In this document: positions 26,359 to 34,539 of the stretch, piece by piece
Numbering within the stretch: position 1 is the first letter of the stretch
How the letters are laid out: every line of letters begins with the position of its first letter
Assembly (NCBI RefSeq): GCF_000282975.1
Contig: NZ_ALJC01000069.1
Span: forward strand, 1-63,353
Origin: Pseudomonas psychrophila HA-4
Lineage (GTDB): Bacteria; Pseudomonadota; Gammaproteobacteria; Pseudomonadales; Pseudomonadaceae
Direction: 5' to 3'
DNA: 63,353 nucleotides
Translations under genes and position numbers: made by a program
The notes under the pieces: model-generated
The model's input: only the letters and a program-made list of their open reading frames with translations
Told to the model about the DNA's origin: nothing
Databases searched by the model: none

Positions 26359-27024
26359 ATGCAGCCAGAATTTTGGCACGACCGCTGGGAGCGCAATCAG
26401 ATCGGCTTTCACCTAGATAAGGCCAATGCCTACCTTCAACGTCTGTGGCCGACGGTTGGGTTGGAGCAGGGCAGCCGAGTGCTGGTGCCCTTGTGCGGTA
26501 AAAGCCTGGATCTGAGCTGGCTAGCGGCCAATGGCTACGAAGTGTTGGGTGTAGAGCTCTCGCAGACGGCCGTGGAGCAGTTTTTTCACGAACAACAGAT
26601 CAATCCCGATATTCGCCAGCAAGGCGCTTTCACGGTGTACGAGGCGGGCCCTATCACGCTCTTGTGTGGTGATTTCTTTGCCCTGACCGCCGAAGATGTG
26701 GCTCAGTGCAGAGGGCTGTACGACCGTGCGGCGATCATTGCTTTGCCGCCTGAAATGCGTGAGACCTATGTTCGACACCTTGGCAATATCCTCGCCCAAG
26801 GCTGCAAAGGGCTGTTGATTACCCTCGACTACGATCAGTCGCAGATGAGCGGACCGCCGTTTTCAGTGCCAGATGCTGAGGTTCAGCGTCTGATGGCGCC
26901 TGATTGGTCATTGGAAACCCTTGAGGAGGCTGATGTGCTTGGCCAGGAGTGGAAGTTTCTCAAGAGCGGGGTGACGCGTCTTGATGAGCGGGTTTATCGC
27001 CTGAGCAAAACATCCGGGGGCTGA
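26359..27024 (+). CDS. tpm: Thiopurine S-methyltransferase
   Basis: The 221-residue protein begins with the family signature [14 protein letters not shown] and has SAM motif [20 protein letters not shown]. Bacterial TPMT methylates thiopurines and also selenium and tellurium compounds, giving resistance to tellurite in pseudomonads. It lies alone, divergent from the ygiD-like gene, with a bidirectional terminator after it. Confidence 0.93.
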   Translation: MQPEFWHDRWERNQIGFHLDKANAYLQRLWPTVGLEQGSRVLVPLCGKSLDLSWLAANGYEVLGVELSQTAVEQFFHEQQINPDIRQQGAFTVYEAGPITLLCGDFFALTAEDVAQCRGLYDRAAIIALPPEMRETYVRHLGNILAQGCKGLLITLDYDQSQMSGPPFSVPDAEVQRLMAPDWSLETLEEADVLGQEWKFLKSGVTRLDERVYRLSKTSGG

Positions 27025-27035
27025 TTGCTGGACAC

Positions 27036-27065
27036 AAAAAAGAGCGACCGGAGTCGCCCTTTTTT
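27036..27065. terminator. Bidirectional terminator between tpm and htpX
   Basis: AAAAAGAGCGACCGGAGTCG, then CCCTTTTTT: a GC stem flanked by A and T runs, so it can work for both convergent genes. Confidence 0.9.
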
Positions 27066-27080
27066 GTGCTTGCCGTGGGG

Positions 27081-27968
27081 TTAGCCGCGGCGACGCAGTG
27101 CATCAATACGTTCTTCCAGTGGCGGGTGGCTCATGAACATCCGCGCTAGGCCTTGCTTCAAGCCACCATTGATGCCGAAAGCACTCAAAGTGTCCGGCAT
27201 GTGCACCGGCAGGCCTTGCTCGGAGCGTAGGCGTTGTAAGGCGCTGATCATGGCTGCAGTACCGGCTAGATGAGCACCGGCTTCGTCAGCCCGGAACTCA
27301 CGTTTGCGCGAGAACCACATCACGATGGCGCTGGCCAGGAAGCCCAGAACCAGTTCCGCGAAGATGGTCGCGACATAGTAAGCAATGCCTCGGCCTTCCT
27401 CGTTTTTGAACACCACCTTGTCGACGAAATTGCCGATGATACGGGCAAAGAACATCACAAAGGTGTTCACCACGCCTTGAACCAAGGCCAGCGTAACCAT
27501 GTCACCGTTGGCGACGTGGCCGATTTCGTGAGCCAGTACTGCCTTCACTTCATCGGGCGAGAACCGCTCCAGCAAGCCTTGGCTGACTGCAACCAGTGCA
27601 TCGTTTTTGTTCCAGCCGGTTGCAAAGGCATTGGCCTCGTAGGCTGGGAAAATACCCACTTCAGGCATTTTGATCCCGGCTTCGCGGGACAGTTGTTCAA
27701 CGGTTTGCATCAACCATTGCTCGTGGCGGGTACGAGGTTGAGTGATCACCTGGGTGCTGGTACTCATTTTCGCCATCCATTTAGAGATGAACAGCGAGAA
27801 CAAAGACCCTGCAAAACCAAAGACCGCACAGAACACCAACAGCTGACTGAGGTTCAGATCAACCCCGTTGGCCGCCATGAACCCGTTAAAGCCGAACAGG
27901 CTCAGGGTGATGCTGGCAATCAGCACGACCGCCAGGTTAGTGGCCAAAAACAGCAGAATGCGCATCAT
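27081..27968 (-). CDS. htpX: Membrane zinc metalloprotease HtpX
   Basis: The 295-residue protein has two N-terminal membrane helices, the HExxH zinc site (His147-Glu148-His151 in [12 protein letters not shown]), a further membrane pair, and the third ligand Glu in [13 protein letters not shown]. HtpX degrades damaged inner-membrane proteins with FtsH and is heat-shock induced in E. coli. The start is the first of two ATGs at 27968, with GAGGAG upstream. A sigma-32-like promoter lies 45-75 bp before the start. Confidence 0.95.
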   Translation of the reverse strand: MMRILLFLATNLAVVLIASITLSLFGFNGFMAANGVDLNLSQLLVFCAVFGFAGSLFSLFISKWMAKMSTSTQVITQPRTRHEQWLMQTVEQLSREAGIKMPEVGIFPAYEANAFATGWNKNDALVAVSQGLLERFSPDEVKAVLAHEIGHVANGDMVTLALVQGVVNTFVMFFARIIGNFVDKVVFKNEEGRGIAYYVATIFAELVLGFLASAIVMWFSRKREFRADEAGAHLAGTAAMISALQRLRSEQGLPVHMPDTLSAFGINGGLKQGLARMFMSHPPLEERIDALRRRG

Positions 27969-28012
27969 GGTTGTAAGAATCTCCTCGTCTAGGGGTATTG
28001 CCGTATGCGGGT

Positions 28013-28041
28013 ATATAAGGTGCTGCTTCAGGCTATTCAAC
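28013..28041 (-). promoter_or_regulatory. Sigma-32-like promoter of htpX
   Basis: On the minus strand GTTGAAT is followed after exactly 14 bases by CCTTATAT, close to the heat-shock consensus CTTGAAA-N(11-16)-CCCCATNT. It lies 45 bp before the htpX start codon. Confidence 0.45.
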
Positions 28042-28227
28042 CAAGTGACTATTTCAAACTGTGTCCTACAGGGTGATTCCAGAGCAGCGCCTGACATTTC
28101 CTAATAGGGACATGCCACTTCTTTAGGCAAAAGTTTAGTCCGAAGCCAGTAAATAAAAGGCTTTACCGGTTTTTAATTTTTTTTGAAGGGCAGAGGAGGA
28201 AACAGCTGAAGAATGTTTCATTGGACA

Positions 28228-28262
28228 CATGCTGTGCGACTTTTCATTAGTCGCACAGCATG
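28228..28262. other. Perfect 13-bp hairpin downstream of alaA
   Basis: CATGCTGTGCGAC and GTCGCACAGCATG are separated by nine bases, just after the alaA stop. No T run follows on the minus strand, so it may protect the 3' end or act as an inefficient terminator. The rest of the 302-bp gap to htpX holds only the heat-shock-like promoter and an A/T-rich stretch. Confidence 0.5.
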
Positions 28263-28270
28263 CTGGGAAA

Positions 28271-29482
28271 TTACTGACGATAGGTCTTCAGAAAGTTACC
28301 GATCCGTCCGATGGCCATGTCCAACTCGTCTACACGAGGCAATGTCACCACGCGGAAGTGGTCGGGCCAAGGCCAGTTGAACGCGGTGCCCTGGACCACC
28401 AGCAGTTTTTCCGAGAGCAGCAAGTCCAGGACGAATTTTTCGTCGTTGAGGATCGGGCACACTTTTGGGTCGATCCGTGGGAAAGCGTACAGCGCGCCCA
28501 TCGGCTTCACGCAGCTCACGCCGGGAATGTCATTGAGCAATTCCCAGGTGCGGTTACGCTGCTCCAGCAAGCGACCGTTTGGCAGTACCAGGTCGTTGAT
28601 GCTTTGGTAGCCGCCCAGCGCGGTTTGGATGGCATGCTGGCTGGGCACGTTGGCACACAAACGCATGTTGGCCAGCATGTCGATGCCTTCAATGTAGCTT
28701 TGGGCATTTTGCTTGGGGCCGGAGATCGCGATCCAGCCGGAACGGAAGCCTGCCACCCGGTAAGACTTGGACAAGCCGTTGAAGGTCAGGCACAGCACGT
28801 CGGGGGCTAGGGAGGCGGTGCAAATGTGCACGGCGTCGTCGTATAGAATCTTGTCGTAGATTTCATCCGAGAACACCACCAGGTTGTGCTGGCGTGCCAG
28901 TTCGAGCATGCCCAGCAACACTTCCTTGGAGTACACCGCACCCGTTGGGTTGTTCGGGTTGATGATGACCATGGCTTTTGTGTTAGGGGTGATCTTGGCC
29001 TTAATGTCGGCCAGATCAGGCCACCAGTTGGCCTGCTCGTCGCACAGGTAGTGCACCGGGTGGCCACCGGCCAGGGTCACGGCAGCTGTCCACAACGGGT
29101 AGTCGGGGGCTGGCACCAGCACTTCGTCACCGTTGTTGAGCAACGCTTGCAGCGACATCACGATCAGTTCGGACACGCCGTTGCCCAGGTAGATGTCTTC
29201 GATGCCGACACCTTCAACTTCTTTTTGCTGGTAGTACTGCATCACCGCCTTACGGGCGCTGAAAAGGCCTTTGGAGTCGCTGTAACCTTGCGCGGTCGGC
29301 AGGTTGCGGATCACGTCCTGCAGGATTTCGTCCGGCGCTTCAAAACCAAAAGGCGCCGGGTTGCCGATATTCAGCTTGAGGATGCGTTGGCCTTCCTCTT
29401 CCAGACGTTTGGCGTGCTTGAGCACTGGGCCGCGAATGTCATAACAGACGTTGGCGAGCTTGTTTGATTTGCTGACCTGCAT
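28271..29482 (-). CDS. alaA: Alanine-forming aminotransferase AlaA
   Basis: The 403-residue class I aminotransferase has SNKLANVCYDIRGPVL at its N-terminus, LNIGNPAPFGFEAP, NPNNPTGAVYS, the PLP lysine in FNGLSKSYRVAGFRSGW and the carboxylate-binding Arg in HFRVVTLPRVDE. This matches AlaA, which converts pyruvate and glutamate to alanine. The start at 29482 (MQVSKSNK) is preferred because the 53 residues upstream are not family-like. It is divergent from msrB. Confidence 0.9.
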   Translation of the reverse strand: MQVSKSNKLANVCYDIRGPVLKHAKRLEEEGQRILKLNIGNPAPFGFEAPDEILQDVIRNLPTAQGYSDSKGLFSARKAVMQYYQQKEVEGVGIEDIYLGNGVSELIVMSLQALLNNGDEVLVPAPDYPLWTAAVTLAGGHPVHYLCDEQANWWPDLADIKAKITPNTKAMVIINPNNPTGAVYSKEVLLGMLELARQHNLVVFSDEIYDKILYDDAVHICTASLAPDVLCLTFNGLSKSYRVAGFRSGWIAISGPKQNAQSYIEGIDMLANMRLCANVPSQHAIQTALGGYQSINDLVLPNGRLLEQRNRTWELLNDIPGVSCVKPMGALYAFPRIDPKVCPILNDEKFVLDLLLSEKLLVVQGTAFNWPWPDHFRVVTLPRVDELDMAIGRIGNFLKTYRQ

Positions 29483-29694
29483 GGTGATGGGATCCCGAAA
29501 ATGAACGATCCAGGCAAGGTGAGTACCTTGGCACTGGGAAATTCTGCGTTGGCGAACGCCGCTATGCTTCAAGAATCCGTTTGAATGCAAATAGAGCGGG
29601 TGCCAGACTGGCGCATAACGAGGCGCAATCATACGTGCCACCCGCCCCCTGGAAAAGCCACCGGTCAGGGTTTTTCAGTTGCAGAGGTAGAACC

Positions 29695-30090
29695 ATGGAA
29701 AAGTTGAACAAAACCCTGGACGAATGGAAGGCCATGCTCGATCCAGAGCAATACAACGTGTGCCGTCTTAAAGGCACCGAACGGCCGTTTTCAGGTAAAT
29801 ACAACGGGACTAAAACAGAGGGCGTTTATCACTGCATTTGCTGCAATGAGCCGTTGTTTGATTCCAGCGCCAAGTTTGATTCGGGCTGCGGCTGGCCGAG
29901 CTTCTATCAGCCGATTGGCGAAAGTGCGATGGTTGAAATCCGTGATGTGAGCCATGGCATGATTCGCACCGAAGTGACCTGCGCCAAGTGCGATGCGCAT
30001 CTGGGGCATGTATTTCCCGATGGCCCACCGCCAACCGGGCTGCGCTACTGCATCAATTCGGTGTGCCTGGATCTGGTGCCCCGCCAGTAA
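29695..30090 (+). CDS. msrB: Peptide methionine (R)-S-oxide reductase MsrB
   Basis: The 131-residue protein has two zinc CxxC pairs (Cys47/Cys50 and Cys96/Cys99) and the catalytic Cys119 in [11 protein letters not shown]. It reduces the R form of oxidised methionine in proteins. It is followed after 23 bp by a glutathione peroxidase gene, so the two form an oxidative-repair operon. Confidence 0.95.
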   Translation: MEKLNKTLDEWKAMLDPEQYNVCRLKGTERPFSGKYNGTKTEGVYHCICCNEPLFDSSAKFDSGCGWPSFYQPIGESAMVEIRDVSHGMIRTEVTCAKCDAHLGHVFPDGPPPTGLRYCINSVCLDLVPRQ

Positions 30091-30113
30091 CGTTTATTAA
30101 TGAGAGCACCGTC

Positions 30114-30596
30114 ATGAGCGAAAATCTGTTCGACATTCCCTGTACCACCCTCAGCGGCGAGCAAAAAACTCTGGCGGATTACTCGGGCAAGGCAGTGCTG
30201 GTGGTCAACACCGCTAGTAAGTGTGGCTTTACTTCCCAGTACAAAGGGCTTGAAGCCCTGTGGCAGCAATACAAGGACCAGGGGTTGGTGGTCCTTGGCT
30301 TTCCGTGCAATCAGTTCGGCAAGCAGGAGCCGGGCGATGCCGAAGCCATTTCCGAGTTTTGCGAGTTGAATTTTGGCGTGACCTTCCCGTTGTTCAAGAA
30401 GATTGAAGTCAACGGCAGCCAGGCACATCCGCTATTTGTGCAACTGAAAAAGCGTGCGCCTGGGGTGTTGGGGTCGGAGGGCATCAAATGGAACTTCACC
30501 AAGTTTCTGATCGGCCCCGATGGCAAGGTAAAACGCTACGCACCCGCCACCAAGCCCGCAGCACTTAAGGCTGACATTGAGAAATTGCTCCAGTAA
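30114..30596 (+). CDS. Glutathione peroxidase family protein
   Basis: The 160-residue product has the GPX motifs VNTASKCGFTSQYKGLEALW with peroxidatic Cys37 and GFPCNQFGKQEPG, then KWNFTKFLIGPDGKV. It reduces hydroperoxides using thiols; many bacterial members in fact use thioredoxin. The operon with msrB matches the PA2826-PA2827 pair of P. aeruginosa as I recall it. Confidence 0.93.
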   Translation: MSENLFDIPCTTLSGEQKTLADYSGKAVLVVNTASKCGFTSQYKGLEALWQQYKDQGLVVLGFPCNQFGKQEPGDAEAISEFCELNFGVTFPLFKKIEVNGSQAHPLFVQLKKRAPGVLGSEGIKWNFTKFLIGPDGKVKRYAPATKPAALKADIEKLLQ

Positions 30597-30617
30597 ATCC
30601 CGGAATGAACGAGCTTA

Positions 30618-30652
30618 TCTCGCGATCTTTTGAGCATTTAAAAGATCGCAAA
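30618..30652. terminator. Hairpin between convergent gpx and sagS
   Basis: GCGATCTTTT at 30622-30631 faces AAAAGATCGC at 30640-30649. The same core occurs in the longer palindrome at 43699-43750, so this is both a probable bidirectional terminator and a member of a repeat family. Confidence 0.6.
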
Positions 30653-30660
30653 ACAAGCAG

Positions 30661-32979
30661 TTACCCCTCTTTCTTGGGCACCCAACTGTCGAGTAATGCA
30701 GCCAGCTCTTCACGCCGGAAGGGTTTGGCCAAGTAGTCATTCATGCCTGCAGAGCGGCAGCGTTCACGTTCTTCGGGCATAGCGTTCGCCGTCAAGGCGA
30801 CGATGGGCAAATCAGGCCAGCGTCCGCTTTGGCGGATTTGCCGGCTGGTCTCATAGCCGTCCATCACCGGCATGTTGCAGTCCATCAGCACCAGATCGAA
30901 ATCGCTCTGTTTTAACTGGCTCAGGGCTACGCCGCCGTGGGCCGCGATCACCACATCGCAGCCCAATTTGGCGAGCATGCCCTTGGCCACCAGTTGGTTG
31001 ACCGGGTTGTCTTCGACCAGAAGAATGCGCGCTCGATGCTCGACTGGCGCAGTGCTGACAAGAACGCTTGGGTGCACTTCGTCCTCTTTCTGGAGCAAGT
31101 GTTGCAAGGTTTGATAAAGCGCCTGCCGTGACAGAGGCCGGGCCTTTTGCTGCAGAGGGGCGAGCGCGTTGACTTGATCGCTAGGCATAAAGTTGCCATA
31201 GGCGGTGACCAGCAAAATAGGTGTGTTGATAGCCGGTCGCAGCCCAAACAGGCATTCCGGGCAGTCGGTAATCAGCAGTTGAGGTTCGACACCCACTAGG
31301 GACTGGTCGAGGGAGTAGCGTTGATAGTCCAGGCCCCATAGTGGCAGGTAGCTGTTGAGCAACTCACTTAGACCGCTGCTGGCGGCACTCACCGCCACCA
31401 CTCGGCCCGACAGCGGCGTGGGGATGATCGCGGGGGTATGACAGGGCAAGGGCAGTTCGGCACAGAATTGGCTGCCGAATCCGATCTCCGAGCTGATGGT
31501 TAGGCGCCCTTGCATGGCCTCACACAGGCTGCGGGTCAATGCCAACCCCAGGCCGGTGCCGCCAAACTGACGAGTAATGCCGGCCCCGGCCTGGGTGAAA
31601 GGCCTGAATATGCGAGCTTGGGCTTCATGCGCGATACCGATTCCGGTGTCACACACTTCAATGCGTACCTGATTATTGTGGGTGCTGAGGCGCACATCGA
31701 CGCGTCCGAAACGGGTGAATTTCAGGGCGTTGGACAGCAGGTTGCTGACAATTTGGCGCACGCGAGTCGGGTCGCCCAGTATCAGCACCGGGAAGCTCGG
31801 GTGGATCAGGCACGTCAGTTCTACGCTTGGGGCGGCATTTTGCGAGAGCAGCTTGGCCGTGTCTTCAATCAAGGTGCCGAGATCGAAGGCGATATGCTCC
31901 AGCTCTAATTGCCCGGCATCGAATTTTGACAGGTCGAGAATGTCATTCAGCAACTCGACCAGCACCTTGCCCGAGTCATGGGCAATTGACAGTTGCTGGT
32001 GCTGTTCGGCATTCAGCGGACTGTCCAGACACAGTGCGAGCATGCCCAGCAGACCGTTCAGCGGCGTGCGTATTTCATGGCTCATGTTGGCCAGAAAGGC
32101 CGCCCGCGCCTGGGCCATTTCTAGGGCGGTGCTGCGAGCGGCTTCGAGTTCATCGTTGGACTGGCTGAGCCGTGTGTTGATCGCCTCAAGTTCTTGCGTG
32201 CGAGCCGAGACAATGTTTTCCAACTGAGCCAAATACTCGGTCAGGCGATTTTCTGCTGCGCGTCGTTGTTCGATTTCGCGGGTCACGGCGTCAAACTGCA
32301 GATTGGCGGCGTTGACCAGCACACCAATTTCGTCATCTTCATGGCCGGGCGGGCAGTGGATGCGTGAGGGGTTGGGGTCGCCGGGCTTACTGATGCTGAG
32401 CTCGCGAATAACCCGCGTCAGGGGGCGGGTCAACATCACGTAAAACAGCCCCAACAGAATGAACGTCAGTAGAAAACTGCGCGCAAAACCCGTGAGCAGC
32501 GTGACTTCGGCACGTTGCAGGAACCGGGTCCCAAAGGGGTAGGTGTCCACCTCAAGGTGCAATTCGCCCACGCTTTGTTCAGGCAGGTGATTGAAATAGA
32601 GCCGGTCGTCGAAGGTGCGTGTTTCGCCAAACAGATAGTCACTTAATGCACGGTAGCGCCCGCCTTCTGGCGGGTCCCGGACAAAGGCCAGCGTGTTTTT
32701 ATCGTTATCACTGATTTGCGCGCCGGTGATAGCCGGCGAGTTCAACAGGCCCATCACCAGCTCTTGTGCGAGTTCTGAGTCGAGGTTGTAGGCAATACGC
32801 GAGGCCGGGTTGTGACTGATGTCCAGCAGGGATTGGATTTCCCGATTGATGGCGGCGTTTTCACTGGCATAATCGATGCCGATTTGAAGCAGGCTGAGCA
32901 CCGTCCCCAGAGCAAAACCGACCAACACTGTCAGTCTTGCTTGCTTGAAAGACAGACGATGGGTGAATTTTATATCCAT
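30661..32979 (-). CDS. sagS: Hybrid sensor histidine kinase, SagS-like
   Basis: The 772-residue protein has a membrane helix near residues 17-37, a periplasmic sensor, a second helix near 165-185, and a HAMP-like linker and coiled coil. A HisKA domain follows with His301 (ANMSHEIRTPLNG), then HATPase (DTGIGI, GGTGLGLAL) and a C-terminal receiver with Asp700 (LVLMDCNMPVMDG). Gene order beside gpx and msrB matches P. aeruginosa sagS (PA2824), which controls the switch from planktonic to biofilm growth through HptB and BfiS. There is no own HPt domain, as expected for SagS. Confidence 0.8.
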   Translation of the reverse strand: MDIKFTHRLSFKQARLTVLVGFALGTVLSLLQIGIDYASENAAINREIQSLLDISHNPASRIAYNLDSELAQELVMGLLNSPAITGAQISDNDKNTLAFVRDPPEGGRYRALSDYLFGETRTFDDRLYFNHLPEQSVGELHLEVDTYPFGTRFLQRAEVTLLTGFARSFLLTFILLGLFYVMLTRPLTRVIRELSISKPGDPNPSRIHCPPGHEDDEIGVLVNAANLQFDAVTREIEQRRAAENRLTEYLAQLENIVSARTQELEAINTRLSQSNDELEAARSTALEMAQARAAFLANMSHEIRTPLNGLLGMLALCLDSPLNAEQHQQLSIAHDSGKVLVELLNDILDLSKFDAGQLELEHIAFDLGTLIEDTAKLLSQNAAPSVELTCLIHPSFPVLILGDPTRVRQIVSNLLSNALKFTRFGRVDVRLSTHNNQVRIEVCDTGIGIAHEAQARIFRPFTQAGAGITRQFGGTGLGLALTRSLCEAMQGRLTISSEIGFGSQFCAELPLPCHTPAIIPTPLSGRVVAVSAASSGLSELLNSYLPLWGLDYQRYSLDQSLVGVEPQLLITDCPECLFGLRPAINTPILLVTAYGNFMPSDQVNALAPLQQKARPLSRQALYQTLQHLLQKEDEVHPSVLVSTAPVEHRARILLVEDNPVNQLVAKGMLAKLGCDVVIAAHGGVALSQLKQSDFDLVLMDCNMPVMDGYETSRQIRQSGRWPDLPIVALTANAMPEERERCRSAGMNDYLAKPFRREELAALLDSWVPKKEG

Positions 32980-33155
32980 TGGGTGCTACACCTGTTTCCA
33001 TTCCCTTTCGGCGGCCAAGAATAGTCGATGTATGGGGTAACTTGCTGGCACACGTGCAGTTTTTTCAAAGAGCCCGCATGAATCACAGCCTGGGCGAGCG
33101 CTGAGCGTTCGTCATGTTCATGCACGATGGCTGCGAACCAGTCTGAGGAAATGAT

Positions 33156-34049
33156 GTGGATTCTAAACTGAGTGCTTTCCTGGAACGGGCCGAAGCGGTG
33201 CTTGCGCGCCTTGAGCCTTTGTTGCCCGCGCCCCGCGAGGCAGTCGAGTGGGGCAGTTGCTTGGCCGCGCGATGGCAGCGAGAAGGTCGTACGGGTTATT
33301 TGCTGCCCTTGGACGTCAGTCTTGAGATGCGCCTGACTGACCTGATTGGTGTCGATAACCAGCGCGATCAACTGGGGCGCAATACGAAGCAGTTTCTTGA
33401 CGGCCTGCCCGCTAACCATGCCTTGCTGTGGGGCTCGCGTGGCACCGGTAAGTCTTCCCTGATTCGGGCATTGCTCGCTGAATACGCGGGCGCAGGTCTG
33501 CGGCTGATTGAAATCGAACGTGACCACTTGGCGGATCTTCCGCGGGTGGTCGAGCAACTGCAGGGTTTGCCTCAGCGTTTTGTGCTGTTTTGCGATGACT
33601 TGTCATTTGAAGCCGGCGAGAGTGATTACCGGGTGCTGAAAAGCGTACTCGATGGCTCGTTGGAGCAAGCGCCCGATAACGTTTTGCTCTACGCCACGTC
33701 TAATCGTCGGCACTTGGTGCCCGAAAAAGAAAGCGATAACGAGAACTGGAAGAACGTCGATGGAGAACTTCATCCCAATGAAGCCGTTGAAGACAAGATT
33801 GCGTTGTCCGACCGCTTCGGACTTTGGTTATCGTTTTACCCATTTACTCAGGAGCACTTCCTGAGCGTGGTTGAACACTGGATCAACGTGCTGGCCGGCA
33901 AGGCCGGCTTGCAGTGGCAGCGTGATGAGGCGCTGGATATTTTGGCCGTGCGCTGGGCAACCGGGCGCGGCAATCGTAATGGCCGCTGTGCGTATCAGTT
34001 CGCGCGCTACTGGGTTGGATTGAAATTGTTGGAGTACACGAATGATTGA
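33156..34049 (+). CDS. DUF815-type AAA ATPase
   Basis: The 297-residue protein has a P-loop (LLWGSRGTGKSSLIRALLAE), Walker B (RFVLFCDDLSFE) and a sensor segment (VLLYATSNRRHLVPEK), all typical of DUF815. The family is related to MoxR/DnaA-like AAA proteins and has no settled function. It begins with GTG at 33156 after GAGGAAATG. Its last eight bases overlap the start of msrC, so the two are co-translated. Confidence 0.88.
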   Translation: MDSKLSAFLERAEAVLARLEPLLPAPREAVEWGSCLAARWQREGRTGYLLPLDVSLEMRLTDLIGVDNQRDQLGRNTKQFLDGLPANHALLWGSRGTGKSSLIRALLAEYAGAGLRLIEIERDHLADLPRVVEQLQGLPQRFVLFCDDLSFEAGESDYRVLKSVLDGSLEQAPDNVLLYATSNRRHLVPEKESDNENWKNVDGELHPNEAVEDKIALSDRFGLWLSFYPFTQEHFLSVVEHWINVLAGKAGLQWQRDEALDILAVRWATGRGNRNGRCAYQFARYWVGLKLLEYTND

Positions 34050-34524
34050 TTTAAATGCCACGGGCGCAGGCCTGGACGGTTACACCTTGCTGCAAGCGCA
34101 ACTGGAGTCTTTGCTGGCCGATGAGCGCGACTTTATCGCCAACGCGGCGCAGTTTTCGGCGTTTTTGTTCAGTCAGCTTGATGACTTGAACTGGGCCGGG
34201 TTCTACCTCAATCGCAACGAGGAACTGGTGCTAGGGCCGTTTCAGGGCCAGATCGCCTGCGTACGTATTCCTTTTGGGCGGGGTGTGTGCGGTGCCGCAG
34301 CGGCCAGCAGGCAGACCCAGCGAGTTGAAGACGTACATGCATTCCCCGGGCACATTGCCTGCGACAGCGCGTCCAACAGTGAGTTGGTGGTGCCCTTGAT
34401 CAAGGACGGTCGCCTGATCGGCGTGCTGGACCTGGACAGCCCGAGCATCGGCAGATTCACTGAGCAAGACCAGCAAGGTGTTGAAGCGCTGGCGGCGATT
34501 TTCCTGCGCTTGAGCGAGTGCTGA
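34042..34524 (+). CDS. msrC: Free methionine-(R)-sulfoxide reductase (GAF type)
   Basis: The 160-residue single GAF domain protein has three conserved cysteines (Cys73 in IACVRIPFGR, Cys83 in GVCG, Cys107 in HIACDSAS) and the ELVVPLIKDGRLIGVLDLDS strand, as in YebR/fRMsr. It reduces free oxidised methionine. With msrB and gpx nearby, three Met-sulfoxide or peroxide repair genes lie within 5 kb. Confidence 0.92.
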   Translation: MIDLNATGAGLDGYTLLQAQLESLLADERDFIANAAQFSAFLFSQLDDLNWAGFYLNRNEELVLGPFQGQIACVRIPFGRGVCGAAAASRQTQRVEDVHAFPGHIACDSASNSELVVPLIKDGRLIGVLDLDSPSIGRFTEQDQQGVEALAAIFLRLSEC

Positions 34525-34539
34525 TCGCCGTTTAGAGGC

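Noticed and set aside
28228..28262. Rho-independent terminator for alaA
   Set aside because: The stem is perfect but no T run follows on the minus strand; listed only as a hairpin.
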